Part shown: positions 23,761 to 31,320 of the stretch, piece after piece
Numbering within the stretch: the first letter of the stretch is position 1
Layout of the letters: each line of letters opens with the position of its first letter
Origin: Trebonia sp050013875
Lineage (GTDB): Bacteria; Actinomycetota; Actinomycetes; Streptosporangiales; Streptosporangiaceae
Length of the DNA stretch: 64,000 nucleotides
Reading direction: 5' to 3'
Assembly (NCBI GenBank): GCA_050013875.1
Contig: JBEKEK010000076.1
Coordinates: forward strand, 4,715 to 68,714
The notes under the pieces: model-generated
The model's input: only the letters and a program-made list of their open reading frames with translations
Databases searched by the model: none
Told to the model about the DNA's origin: nothing
Program-made: the position numbers and the translations under genes

Positions 23761-26145
23761 ATGCTCTCTACCTCTCGGCGGGTCATCGGGTACGTCTTCG
23801 TCATCGCCTGCCTGCTGCTGGCCGGCCTGGCCGGCTTTGCGCCACAGGCACGGGCCGCGACCACCACCATCAGCGTGAACGGCACCAGTGCGGGCCTGAC
23901 GTTCGGCGGCATCGGCGCGATCAGCGGCGGCGGCGGCAACTCGCGGCTGCTGACCGACTATCCCGCCGCCGAACAGCAGCAGATTCTGGATTACCTATTC
24001 AAGCCCGACTACGGCGCCAGCCTGCAGATCCTCAAGGTCGAGATCGGCGGTGACACGAATTCAACCGATGGCGCGGAGTCCAGCATCGAGCACACGAGCG
24101 GCTCCATTAACTGCAATAGCGGGTACGAGTGGTGGCTGATGGAGCAGGCCAAGGCGCTCAACCCGAATATCAAGCTCTACGGCCTGGCCTGGGGCGCGCC
24201 CGGCTGGGTCAGCACCTTCTGGTCCACCGCCACCATCAACTACCTGGTCAGCTGGCTGAACTGCGCGACCTCGCACGGCCTCACCATCAACTACCTCGGC
24301 GGCTGGAACGAACGCGGCTACAACATCTCCTGGTACGAGCAGCTCAGGTCCACGCTCAACGCCGATGGGTACTCAGCCGTGCAGATCGTGGGCGCGGACT
24401 CGGACTGGTCGATCGCCACCGATATCGCCGGCAACTCGGCGTTCGCGAACGCGGTCTCGATCATCGGCGTGCACTACCCGTGCACCGGTGGCGACGGCGG
24501 CAGCGCTGACACCTGCCCGGCCAACGCCACCGCCGAGAGCACCGGCAAGCCCCTCTGGGCCAGCGAGAACGGGTCTCAGGATCTCAACGGCGGCGCTCCC
24601 GCGCTCATCCGGTCCATCATCCGCGGCTATACCGACGCGGAGCTGACCGGCTACATCAACTGGCCGCTGATCGCTTCCATTTACCCCGACCTGCCCTACG
24701 ACGACGACGGGCTGATGCTGGCGAACCAGCCATGGTCTGGCGCCTACAGCACCGGCGAGAGCCTGTGGGCCACCGCGCAAGTCACCCAGTTCACCCAGCC
24801 AGGCTGGCAGTTCCTCAATACCGGTTCCGGCTACCTCGGCGGCGCCGAGTCCAACGGCAGCTACGTCACGCTCAAGTCCACCGACGGCACCGACTACTCC
24901 ACGATCATCGAGACCACCACCGCCAGCGCCGCCCAGACGGTCGACGTCAACGTGTCGGGCGGCCTGTCCACCGGGACCGTGAAAGTGTGGTCCACTGACG
25001 TCAACGCGCCCACCGCTGCCAACACCTTCGTCCAGCAGGCCAGCATCACCCCGGTGAGCGGCGCCTACTCGCTCACCGTGCAGCCCGGCTATATTTACAC
25101 GCTGACCACCACGACCGGCCAGGGCAAGGGCACCGCGACCGGCCCCGCGCAGAGCACACTGGCGCTCCCGTACTCCGACACCTTCGCCAGCGACACCGTG
25201 GGCCAGCAGCCGCGGTACCTGTCTCAGATGCAGGGTGCCTTCGAGGTGGAACCGTGCGCGGGCGGCCGCTCGGGAGACTGCCTGCAGCAGCAGGCGGCGA
25301 CCGAGCCGGTCGAGTGGGACGACAACGCTGACCCGTACACCATCGGCGGGAATCTGAGCTGGGCAAACTACACCGTGTCGGCCGACGCGATGATGGAGCA
25401 GGCGGGCGCGGTCCAGTTGCTCGGCCGGGTCGGCACCATGGAGCCGTTCGACCCGGCCGACATCAACGACTACTACCTGCAGCTCAGCAATACCGGTGCC
25501 TGGTCGATCGTGCGCAACGCCACCAGCGGCACGCTGACGACGCTGGCCAGCGGCACGGTGACGGCGCCCGGCCTGGATACCTGGCAGCAGCTGTCGCTGA
25601 CCTTCAACGGCGGCACCATCAGCGCGGCGATCAACGGCACGACGGTCGGCAGCGTCACCGACTCGGCCTACGCCTCAGGCATGATCGGGCTCGGGACCTC
25701 TAGCTATCAGACCGACCAGTTCAGCGATCTGTCGACCACCCTAGTCGGCTCGGCCACGCCGACCGGCGAGATCATCGCGGGCGATGACACCGCCGAGTGC
25801 GCGGATGTCAACGGCGGGTCAAGCACTCCCGGCACCAAGGTGCAGATGTGGGACTGCAGCGGCAACACGACGTCGCAAGAGTGGACCATGGAGAGCAACG
25901 GGACCGTTGAGATCAACGGCCAGTGCCTGGACATCACCGGCGCCAGCACCGCCAACGGCGCCCTTATCGAGGAGTGGACCTGCAACGGGGGCGCCAACCA
26001 GCAGTGGCTCGCCGTCAACGGCGAGCTAGTCAACCCGGTCTCAGGCAAGTGCCTCGACGACCCCGGGTTCGCCACCACCGAAGGCACCCAACTGGACCTC
26101 TGGACCTGCAACGGGGGTTCGAACCAGCAGTGGAGCGCGCCGTGA
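23761..26145 (+). CDS. Secreted GH59-like galactosidase with ricin-type lectin domain
   Basis: 794 residues. Residues 1-32 form a Sec signal peptide (basic start, VFVIACLLLAGLAGF core, cleavage after ARA). The catalytic (beta/alpha)8 domain resembles galactosylceramidase (GH59): acid/base E184 in GGWNERGYN and nucleophile E269 in WASENGSQ. A beta-sandwich domain follows (about 360-660; SLSFTNGG-like concanavalin fold with GNLSWANYTVSADAM), then a ricin B-type beta-trefoil (about 665-794) with CLDITG, QQW repeats. It would be exported to release galactose from a glycolipid or plant-derived galactoside. GAGGGG precedes ATG 23761. No carbohydrate uptake genes are nearby; catalytic assignment is by motif and fold pattern. 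Confidence 0.8.
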   Translation: MLSTSRRVIGYVFVIACLLLAGLAGFAPQARAATTTISVNGTSAGLTFGGIGAISGGGGNSRLLTDYPAAEQQQILDYLFKPDYGASLQILKVEIGGDTNSTDGAESSIEHTSGSINCNSGYEWWLMEQAKALNPNIKLYGLAWGAPGWVSTFWSTATINYLVSWLNCATSHGLTINYLGGWNERGYNISWYEQLRSTLNADGYSAVQIVGADSDWSIATDIAGNSAFANAVSIIGVHYPCTGGDGGSADTCPANATAESTGKPLWASENGSQDLNGGAPALIRSIIRGYTDAELTGYINWPLIASIYPDLPYDDDGLMLANQPWSGAYSTGESLWATAQVTQFTQPGWQFLNTGSGYLGGAESNGSYVTLKSTDGTDYSTIIETTTASAAQTVDVNVSGGLSTGTVKVWSTDVNAPTAANTFVQQASITPVSGAYSLTVQPGYIYTLTTTTGQGKGTATGPAQSTLALPYSDTFASDTVGQQPRYLSQMQGAFEVEPCAGGRSGDCLQQQAATEPVEWDDNADPYTIGGNLSWANYTVSADAMMEQAGAVQLLGRVGTMEPFDPADINDYYLQLSNTGAWSIVRNATSGTLTTLASGTVTAPGLDTWQQLSLTFNGGTISAAINGTTVGSVTDSAYASGMIGLGTSSYQTDQFSDLSTTLVGSATPTGEIIAGDDTAECADVNGGSSTPGTKVQMWDCSGNTTSQEWTMESNGTVEINGQCLDITGASTANGALIEEWTCNGGANQQWLAVNGELVNPVSGKCLDDPGFATTEGTQLDLWTCNGGSNQQWSAP

Positions 26146-26472
26146 CGCAAGTCAGGGCGCGGCGCCAACCGCGTGCCGCCGAATCGGCGCTCAAATACAA
26201 GCGCATCCGAGTTCGCGCGGGCGCGCAGATTTTCCCCTTCGACCTATCGGGAGGCCAGAGAGCACGGCGGCGCGGCCTTGATCCGAGCCCTCCATCCCGC
26301 AGTGATCAAGGATGGCGGAAGTTAGAGGCTGGGCCGGCATTGGACCTTGCTCTCTTCCCATAGGCGGTTTCTGGGCGTACGTTTCTGGAAAGAGAGTGGG
26401 GCACTTGCTGCTCACGTCGCATTGGCGCAAACGATCCCGCGCTCCCGAAGGGAAGATCAGCAAGGAACCGCG
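26146..26472. other. Spacer upstream of the TPGFTAE protein gene
   Basis: 327 bp between the glycosidase and the first TPGFTAE gene. I see no gene. The last 30 bases (AAGGGAAGATCAGCAAGGA just before the ATG) are nearly identical to the DNA before the paralogous gene at 28657, where that stretch is the 3-prime end of the subtilase gene. This spacer therefore may hold the scar of a lost protease copy, or a conserved translation leader. Confidence 0.5.
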
Positions 26473-26931
26473 ATGAGTACTCCTGGCTTCACAGCAGAGC
26501 GCGCGCTGGCAGCCCATCCCGGCTCGAATCGGGCCGTTCCGGTACCTGCGCCGCGCGGCGCGCCGTCGGCCGATCGCGTCCTTCCCCAAGCCATTCACTG
26601 GGGCAGTTACTCCAAGTCGTGTTACTCCCCCGGTGTGGCGGAATGGGGCTCGATACTATGGGGCATCCCGTGGGGGCAATCGTGGGAAACCACGTGCGCA
26701 ACCACTCCCGGCAGCCCCCCGGGGATCAGCCCTTCCCGGGCGCCGAATAGATGCTGGAATTCGGGATTGAACGAATGGGGCTATTGGTACGTATCTGACA
26801 GCAGTTGCTGCATCGCGACGGGTGACTGCGTATGCGGCGCAAATGACACCTGCCTCTGCGCTTGGGAATGCGCTTCTGGTACAGTATGGGCTAGCGCGGG
26901 CGTGTGCGGTTCAGGCAGCCTTTGCGACTGA
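26473..26931 (+). CDS. Cys/Trp-rich short protein with TPGFTAE leader (paralogue 1)
   Basis: 152 residues from ATG 26473 (AAGGA upstream). The N-terminus STPGFTAERAL is followed by a Pro/Ala linker, then GAPSADRVLPQAIHWGS, WGIPWGQSW, TCATTPG and NEWGYW, and a tail with many cysteines (SSCC, DCVCG, CLCAWEC). In total 12 Cys. The protein at 28253-28657 aligns over the first 110 residues with the same motifs. The short conserved start and the variable, Cys-rich C-terminus resemble a RiPP precursor with a leader and modified core, and PatA/PatG-like genes sit next to it. Alternatively it is a small secreted or surface protein of unknown function. The coding DNA is less GC-rich than the window average. 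Confidence 0.7.
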   Translation: MSTPGFTAERALAAHPGSNRAVPVPAPRGAPSADRVLPQAIHWGSYSKSCYSPGVAEWGSILWGIPWGQSWETTCATTPGSPPGISPSRAPNRCWNSGLNEWGYWYVSDSSCCIATGDCVCGANDTCLCAWECASGTVWASAGVCGSGSLCD

Positions 26932-27074
26932 CATCCCAATGGTACGCGGTCTACGCAGTGGGCATCCCGGCGTCAATAGCGGTCGAGCTGACAGGTGATC
27001 TGGTATTGACCTGAAGGTTTTTGGCTGGTAGGCCAGAGCTAAGCGAGTTCGGCGAGCGTCGGCGGGAGGACACG

Positions 27075-27278
27075 GTGTCCAGCGCGGAACCGGAGGACTC
27101 GTCGCGGCGAGGGCCGCGACAAGTCCGCCTGCCAGGGTTTCTCATTGAGGATGACATCGGGGCGGGCGAGATGATTAAGCGTGCCACGTCGGCCGTTGGC
27201 ATAAAGCCGTGTGGTGGTTGCGCACGGCGGGCAGCGGCGCTGGACCGCCGGATCACCCTGACCGGCCGCCGCCCCTGA
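27075..27278 (+). CDS. Small PCGGC protein
   Basis: 67 residues from GTG 27075, with GGGAGGA six bases upstream; an in-frame TTG at 27021 with GAAGG is the alternative. Key stretch: LPGFLIEDDIGAGEMIKRAT, then VGIKPCGGCARRAAALDRR. The CGGC pair could bind a metal or form a disulfide. I recall similar short proteins next to TPGFTAE-type genes in other bacteria, but cannot confirm this here. It lies between paralogue 1 and the PatG C-terminal-like gene, all on the plus strand, so co-transcription is likely. Function is unknown. Confidence 0.6.
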   Translation: MSSAEPEDSSRRGPRQVRLPGFLIEDDIGAGEMIKRATSAVGIKPCGGCARRAAALDRRITLTGRRP

Positions 27279-27310
27279 CGCACTACCTCCAGCCGGAGAG
27301 GGAGTCGCAC

Positions 27311-28228
27311 ATGTCAAGCCCGACGCATGACCAGCCAATCGCGGTATCGATTCCGGAGAACATCACAGGTCCGCCGCAGGCGCCCGCGCCAGTTCCAGCC
27401 GCGCGGCAGGAGGGCGGCCCTGCTGAAGCGCAGGGGCCGGCCGGTCAGCAGAACGCCTATGTCTACGGCATCGGCCAGGTGCAGCCGCGGTTCCCAAGCG
27501 TTGCCATCCAGAAGGAATTCGCCCAAGCAGCCGGCCGCGGCGAGACCGGCGGCCAGACAGACAGGCAGGTAATCGCGTCGGTGTTGGGGGACCGGGCCAA
27601 TCGGTACTTGGTTCGCCAGATGTGCTGGGTCTTCGTCATTGAGGGACTGGAGACTTACATCCTGCTGCCGAATGACCCGGCCGACTACGACCTGCTGGTC
27701 CAGGCGGTCCGGCCCGAGCCCGACCCGGTGGACGTCGATGTCATCGTGGGCGCCAGGGGACCGTTCGCACCGCCCCAGCTATGCAACGGCCTTGGGTTGC
27801 CTGTGGTACGCGTCGACCAGTTGTACTCCTTCGACCGGGAATCTCTGATCGGCGCTCTGCCACTGCCCGAAGGCACCGCTGAGTCCGGGGAGGCGGCTTT
27901 CCGTGCCTCAGCCCGTGAGCTGTTCGACCGGATAATCCAGGTGGCCGACAACGCCGGCGCGACCGATGAACACCGCGCGCTGAACTACCTGGCGGTCCGA
28001 TACCCGGTCATCTATTCAACTGCGGCCACGGAGCACGAGGGGAACAGTTCGCTAGCCGCGGTAGAGGTACGGCCCTCACGGCTCAGCGGCGTCCGCTCGG
28101 TCGTGGATGTCATCTTCAGCTACACTCATCGCCAGACCGACGTGGCCACGAAATACTTCTGCCGGGTGGACGTGACCGAGGAATTCCCGTTCCTAGTCAC
28201 CAAACTCTCGCCGTTCTTCGACCGTTGA
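27311..28228 (+). CDS. Stand-alone PatG C-terminal-like protein
   Basis: 305 residues from ATG 27311 (GAGAGGGAG upstream). After a Pro/Ala-rich N-terminus of 50 residues comes YVYGIGQVQPRFPSVAIQKEFAQ, then TDRQVIASVL, NRYLVRQMCWVFVIEGLETYIL, and MVIGARGPFAPPQLCNGL-like core (here VIVGARGPFAPPQLCNGLGLP), VDQLYSFDRESL. This matches, from memory, the C-terminal domain of the cyanobactin protease PatG, which has a substrate-handling but non-catalytic role. Here it is not fused to a protease; a separate subtilase lies 0.4 kb away on the other strand. It converges with paralogue 2. Confidence 0.7.
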   Translation: MSSPTHDQPIAVSIPENITGPPQAPAPVPAARQEGGPAEAQGPAGQQNAYVYGIGQVQPRFPSVAIQKEFAQAAGRGETGGQTDRQVIASVLGDRANRYLVRQMCWVFVIEGLETYILLPNDPADYDLLVQAVRPEPDPVDVDVIVGARGPFAPPQLCNGLGLPVVRVDQLYSFDRESLIGALPLPEGTAESGEAAFRASARELFDRIIQVADNAGATDEHRALNYLAVRYPVIYSTAATEHEGNSSLAAVEVRPSRLSGVRSVVDVIFSYTHRQTDVATKYFCRVDVTEEFPFLVTKLSPFFDR

Positions 28229-28252
28229 ACGTGCTGATGCCGCCCCGGCCAG

Positions 28253-28657
28253 TTAATCGCCGCGCTGGGTTACCCAGCAGGGGGTGGGGTAATCGCCGGG
28301 CGGACATTTTGCGTCCGGTAGGAGCCAGTAGCCCCATTCATTCACAGCGATTCCCGCTACGTACTCTGTGCAGCAGGCATAGGGGTCCACGGGATGGCTG
28401 AAACCGGACGGCTGGCCGGGAGTGCTGGCACAAGTGTTTAGCCACGATTGGCCCCATGGGATGCCCCATATGATGGCACTAGTCGCTGAGATTCCAGGAC
28501 CCACGCACTTGTAAGTCGAGAAGCTCCCCCAGTGGACCGCCTGGGGAATGATCCGCTCGGCGGATGGCGCTCCGCCCGCCAAGATCACCGGAACGCCGCT
28601 GCCAGCAGCGGGGCGGACGCCCAGTGCGTGTTCTGCGGTGAAGCCAGGAGTGGTCAT
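28253..28657 (-). CDS. Cys/Trp-rich short protein with TPGFTAE leader (paralogue 2)
   Basis: 134 residues starting at ATG 28657, preceded by AAAGGAG located inside the end of the subtilase gene; the stop of the latter overlaps this ATG (ATGA). Motifs shared with paralogue 1: TTPGFTAEHAL, GAPSAERIIPQAVHWGS, WGIPWGQSW, TCASTPG, NEWGYW. It has six Cys and ends earlier (GDYPTPCWVTQRGD). The conserved first 15 residues and the diverging C-terminus are what one expects of precursor peptides that share a leader but differ in core. It is co-translated with the subtilase, which suggests that the subtilase acts on it. Confidence 0.72.
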   Translation of the reverse strand: MTTPGFTAEHALGVRPAAGSGVPVILAGGAPSAERIIPQAVHWGSFSTYKCVGPGISATSAIIWGIPWGQSWLNTCASTPGQPSGFSHPVDPYACCTEYVAGIAVNEWGYWLLPDAKCPPGDYPTPCWVTQRGD

Positions 28658-29583
28658 GACGGCTCCTTTGCTGATCTTCCTTTGAAAGGTGTCTCCGGTG
28701 CCAGCGACGCATAGGCGGCCCAGGCATCAAGCAATGGCGGAATGATCGTCTTGCGCGGGCGCGCAGTGCCGCAAAGCGCCGCTCGCACCAGGGTCGGCCC
28801 GGCGCCGGGCAATAGCGAAAGCAATAGGGCGAGCGCGCCGGTAACGAACGGCGTCGCCACGCTGGAACCGCTGGCCGTCGCGGGCTCGCCGTCCGGCGCA
28901 AGGCTCGTTACGCCACTACCGGGGGCGGTGAGCCCGCGGCGGCCGATGCCTGATCCCAGGGTCGCGTGAGGCAGCGGCAGGCCATCGTGATCGCAAGCCA
29001 CGACGGGGATAACCCATGGGTGCCTGGTCAATGCCGAGCCCGCGATCGCGCCCTGGTTACCCGCGGCGGCTACGACGAGCACCCCGCGCGATGCGGCGTG
29101 GTCCAGGGCGCTGGTCAGCTCGTGCTGCTCGAGCATCGAGACCTGCCCGAAAGATGCGCTCACGTTGATCAGCCAAGCGCCCGCGTCCACGCATTCGGCC
29201 ACAGCGGCGGCGAGTTCGGTCGCTGACGCTGACGGGCCGCCGTCGCCCTTCGTGAAGGCCTCGCGGCCATCTCCAGGGAAGATCGCCCGCAGTACGAGGC
29301 TGCACCCGGGGCAAATCCCCGGGGCGGCAGCGCCGCGGCGCCCGAACAGCATCCCCGCGATGAATGTGCCGTGCCCGTACTCGGCCGCGTGAGCCGCCCG
29401 GCGCGATCCGGGTAGCACCCGGACGGCCGCCCCACTAAGGTCCGGGTGATCCAGCAGCACCGGGCCGTCGATCAAGCCGACGATGACCTCCGGAGTACCG
29501 ATGGTCATCTCAACCAACCCGGTCAGCCCGGCCATGCCAAGATGACCGTTACCGACCTCCAGCTGCGGCGAGGAGACTACCAT
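28654..29583 (-). CDS. PatA-like cytosolic subtilisin-family serine protease
   Basis: 309 residues with the S8 catalytic set D39 (VGLIDGPV), H71 (YGHGTFIAG), oxyanion N176 (AAGNQG) and nucleophile S241 (GSSVATPF). There is no signal peptide or prodomain, unlike secreted subtilases, but as in PatA/PatG-type cyanobactin proteases. The core VACDHDGLPLPHATLGSGIG is typical of that group. It would cut a leader or linker of a substrate peptide in the cytosol. The stop overlaps the start of paralogue 2 (ATGA), pointing to that protein as the likely substrate. ATG 29583 has only a weak AGG upstream; an internal start at 29508 cannot be excluded. Confidence 0.8.
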   Translation of the reverse strand: MVVSSPQLEVGNGHLGMAGLTGLVEMTIGTPEVIVGLIDGPVLLDHPDLSGAAVRVLPGSRRAAHAAEYGHGTFIAGMLFGRRGAAAPGICPGCSLVLRAIFPGDGREAFTKGDGGPSASATELAAAVAECVDAGAWLINVSASFGQVSMLEQHELTSALDHAASRGVLVVAAAGNQGAIAGSALTRHPWVIPVVACDHDGLPLPHATLGSGIGRRGLTAPGSGVTSLAPDGEPATASGSSVATPFVTGALALLLSLLPGAGPTLVRAALCGTARPRKTIIPPLLDAWAAYASLAPETPFKGRSAKEPS

Positions 29584-29787
29584 CCTGAATTCCCGCGATC
29601 ACTGACCCGTATGCGCACCGCGCACCTGCTCTCATAGCGTACGCCGGGAGATAATTCGCGTGAAGGGTTTGATTCCGCCATCACCCAGGCAGCCAGCGCG
29701 TCGGCAGCTTTGTTCGCCGGAATGTCAAGGTGGTGACCCCGGCTTCGGCTCTAGACGATTGACTCCAAGGGCTGCGGTGGCGCAATT

Positions 29788-30027
29788 GTGACGACCGGCG
29801 GTCCGGAGGCGACTCGGAGATCGGCGAGGCTGGGGCAACTCAGCGACGCGGCGACACCCGGCCCATGGTTCGTGCGCCAGGGTGACGACTTCGCCATGAG
29901 CCTGGTGGCCGTCAGCACCGGCTCCGACACCGGGTTCGGTGGGCGCTGGCCGCGCTTCGACCACCGGAAGTTTGTCGGGGCAACCCTGATCCAGCGCCCA
30001 AGGTACGCCGACGTTGCCCGCTGGTCC
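29788..30027 (+). pseudogene. Remnant of a conserved hypothetical protein
   Basis: About 80 codons from GTG 29788 with the pattern PGPWFVRQGDDFAMSLVAVST, then RWPRFDHRKFVGATLIQRPRYADVA. It resembles a family of short actinobacterial/phage hypothetical proteins containing ATPGPWxVR and FDHR-ATLxQ-PRYxDxA motifs, which normally continue into a WDENARFIA-type segment. Here it runs in the same frame into the aldo/keto reductase, with the expected C-terminus lost. I interpret it as a gene fragment, not as a real fusion. Confidence in the family is modest. Confidence 0.4.
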
Positions 30028-30084
30028 GCGGGCAGAACGGCACACGGTATTACCCGGTGGCCGAAGAGAATGATAGAAGTCCCT

Positions 30085-31011
30085 GTGACTACTTCTATGA
30101 ACTCCCATTCCGACGTCGCCGGCTCCCCGCGCGCCGCGGACTCGGGTACGTGGCGGCTCGGCGACCGCACGGTGCACCGCCTTGGCTTCGGCGCGATGCG
30201 CTTGACCGGCACCATGGCCTTCCACGGCGGGGTACCGCGTGACCGCGACGCCTCGATCGCGGTCGTGCGCCGCGCCGTCGAGCTCGGCGTGAACCACGTC
30301 GACACCGCCGCGTTCTATTTCTCGTCGCTGCGCTCGGCCAACGAGATCATCAACGCCGCGCTCACGCCGTTCGGCGACGAGGTGCTGGTCGCCACGAAGG
30401 TCGGTCCGCGCCGGGACCGCGGCGGGGCTTGGTCCGATGCAGCGCGACCGGAGCAGCTGCGCGGCGACGTCGAGGAGAACCTGCGGCAGCTCGGCCGGGA
30501 CCACCTGGACTTGGTGTACTTGCGCAACATGCGGTGGGAGTCGATCGCCGAGCACTTCGGCGCCCTGGCCAAGCTGCGGGAGGCCGGGCTGATCCGGCAC
30601 CTCGGAATCTCGGATGTGACGCCGGCGCAACTGGCCGAGGCACGGGCGATCGCGCCGGTGGCGGCCGTGCAGAACCGGTTCGGCCTGGGGCACCGCGGCG
30701 CCACCGAGGTACTGCGCGAATGCGGGCAGGCGGGGATCGCGTTCGTGCCCTTCTCCGCGATCGCCGGGGCCCGGGCATCAGCGGCCGTGCTGGATCCGGC
30801 GATCTCGGAGGAGGGCAACGAGCTGCTGACGGTGGCCAAGGCCCACGGGGCGGCACCTGAGCAGATCCGGCTGGCATGGACCCTCGCTCAGGGAGCACAC
30901 ATCCTCGCCATTCCGGGGACCGGCGATCCGGCACACCTGGAGGCGAACGTCGCGGCGGGGGCCATCCGGCTCACGCGGGACGACCTGACAGTGCTGGAGC
31001 CGGCGGCCTGA
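30085..31011 (+). CDS. Aldo/keto reductase
   Basis: About 308 residues of the AKR (beta/alpha)8 fold: RLGFGAMRLTG, GVNHVDTAAFYFSS (catalytic Asp and Tyr), VATKVGPRR (Lys), then ISDVTPAQL, QNRFGL and the NADPH-binding IPGTGDPAHLEAN at the end. In the position where many AKRs have the catalytic His (LxxLH), the sequence reads LVYLRN, so the tetrad is incomplete. Several starts are possible (ATG 30070, GTG 30085, ATG 30097); GTG 30085 has AGAAG at a usable distance. The frame is open upstream into a gene remnant. Physiological substrate unknown. Confidence 0.8.
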   Translation: MTTSMNSHSDVAGSPRAADSGTWRLGDRTVHRLGFGAMRLTGTMAFHGGVPRDRDASIAVVRRAVELGVNHVDTAAFYFSSLRSANEIINAALTPFGDEVLVATKVGPRRDRGGAWSDAARPEQLRGDVEENLRQLGRDHLDLVYLRNMRWESIAEHFGALAKLREAGLIRHLGISDVTPAQLAEARAIAPVAAVQNRFGLGHRGATEVLRECGQAGIAFVPFSAIAGARASAAVLDPAISEEGNELLTVAKAHGAAPEQIRLAWTLAQGAHILAIPGTGDPAHLEANVAAGAIRLTRDDLTVLEPAA

Positions 31012-31320
31012 CGCGCAACCGGGCTCCTCGCCGCGGCTGGCAAGCTTCCAGACGACGGCGCCCGCCTGATCCAGCCAGCGAACTCATCCAGGGCGGCAAT
31101 CCGCAGCACTACAGCCAGTCAATCCACAGACAATTGCTCCCGTGCGACGGTGTTCTGGAGCCTGTTCGCAGCCACCGCCTGTGTTTCGCGCTGCCGCTGA
31201 CCGTCGCAGCGGCGCGAGACCGTTCATGATCGACGTTGCTGACCCAACGTCGAACCCTGTGGCGGCTCGGTGGACGCCGACCTGGCAAGGTCGCCTGAAC
31301 CGGCCAAAGGGTAGCGGCCG
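31012..31320. other. Spacer between convergent genes, no gene seen
   Basis: 309 bp between the aldo/keto reductase and the frameshifted gene on the minus strand. The minus frame of the latter reads through here to 31109, but the conserved end of that protein lies in another frame at 31321, so this stretch is probably non-coding. No clear hairpin terminator is visible. Confidence 0.4.

Noticed and set aside
26113..26125. GGGGGTTCGAACC, similar to a tRNA T-arm
   Set aside because: It lies within the ricin-type lectin coding region (GGSNQQW repeat) and no cloverleaf or acceptor stem surrounds it.
27021..27074. TTG start for the small PCGGC protein
   Set aside because: GTG 27075 has a better ribosome site at better spacing, and the extra 18 residues show no recognisable pattern; kept as alternative.
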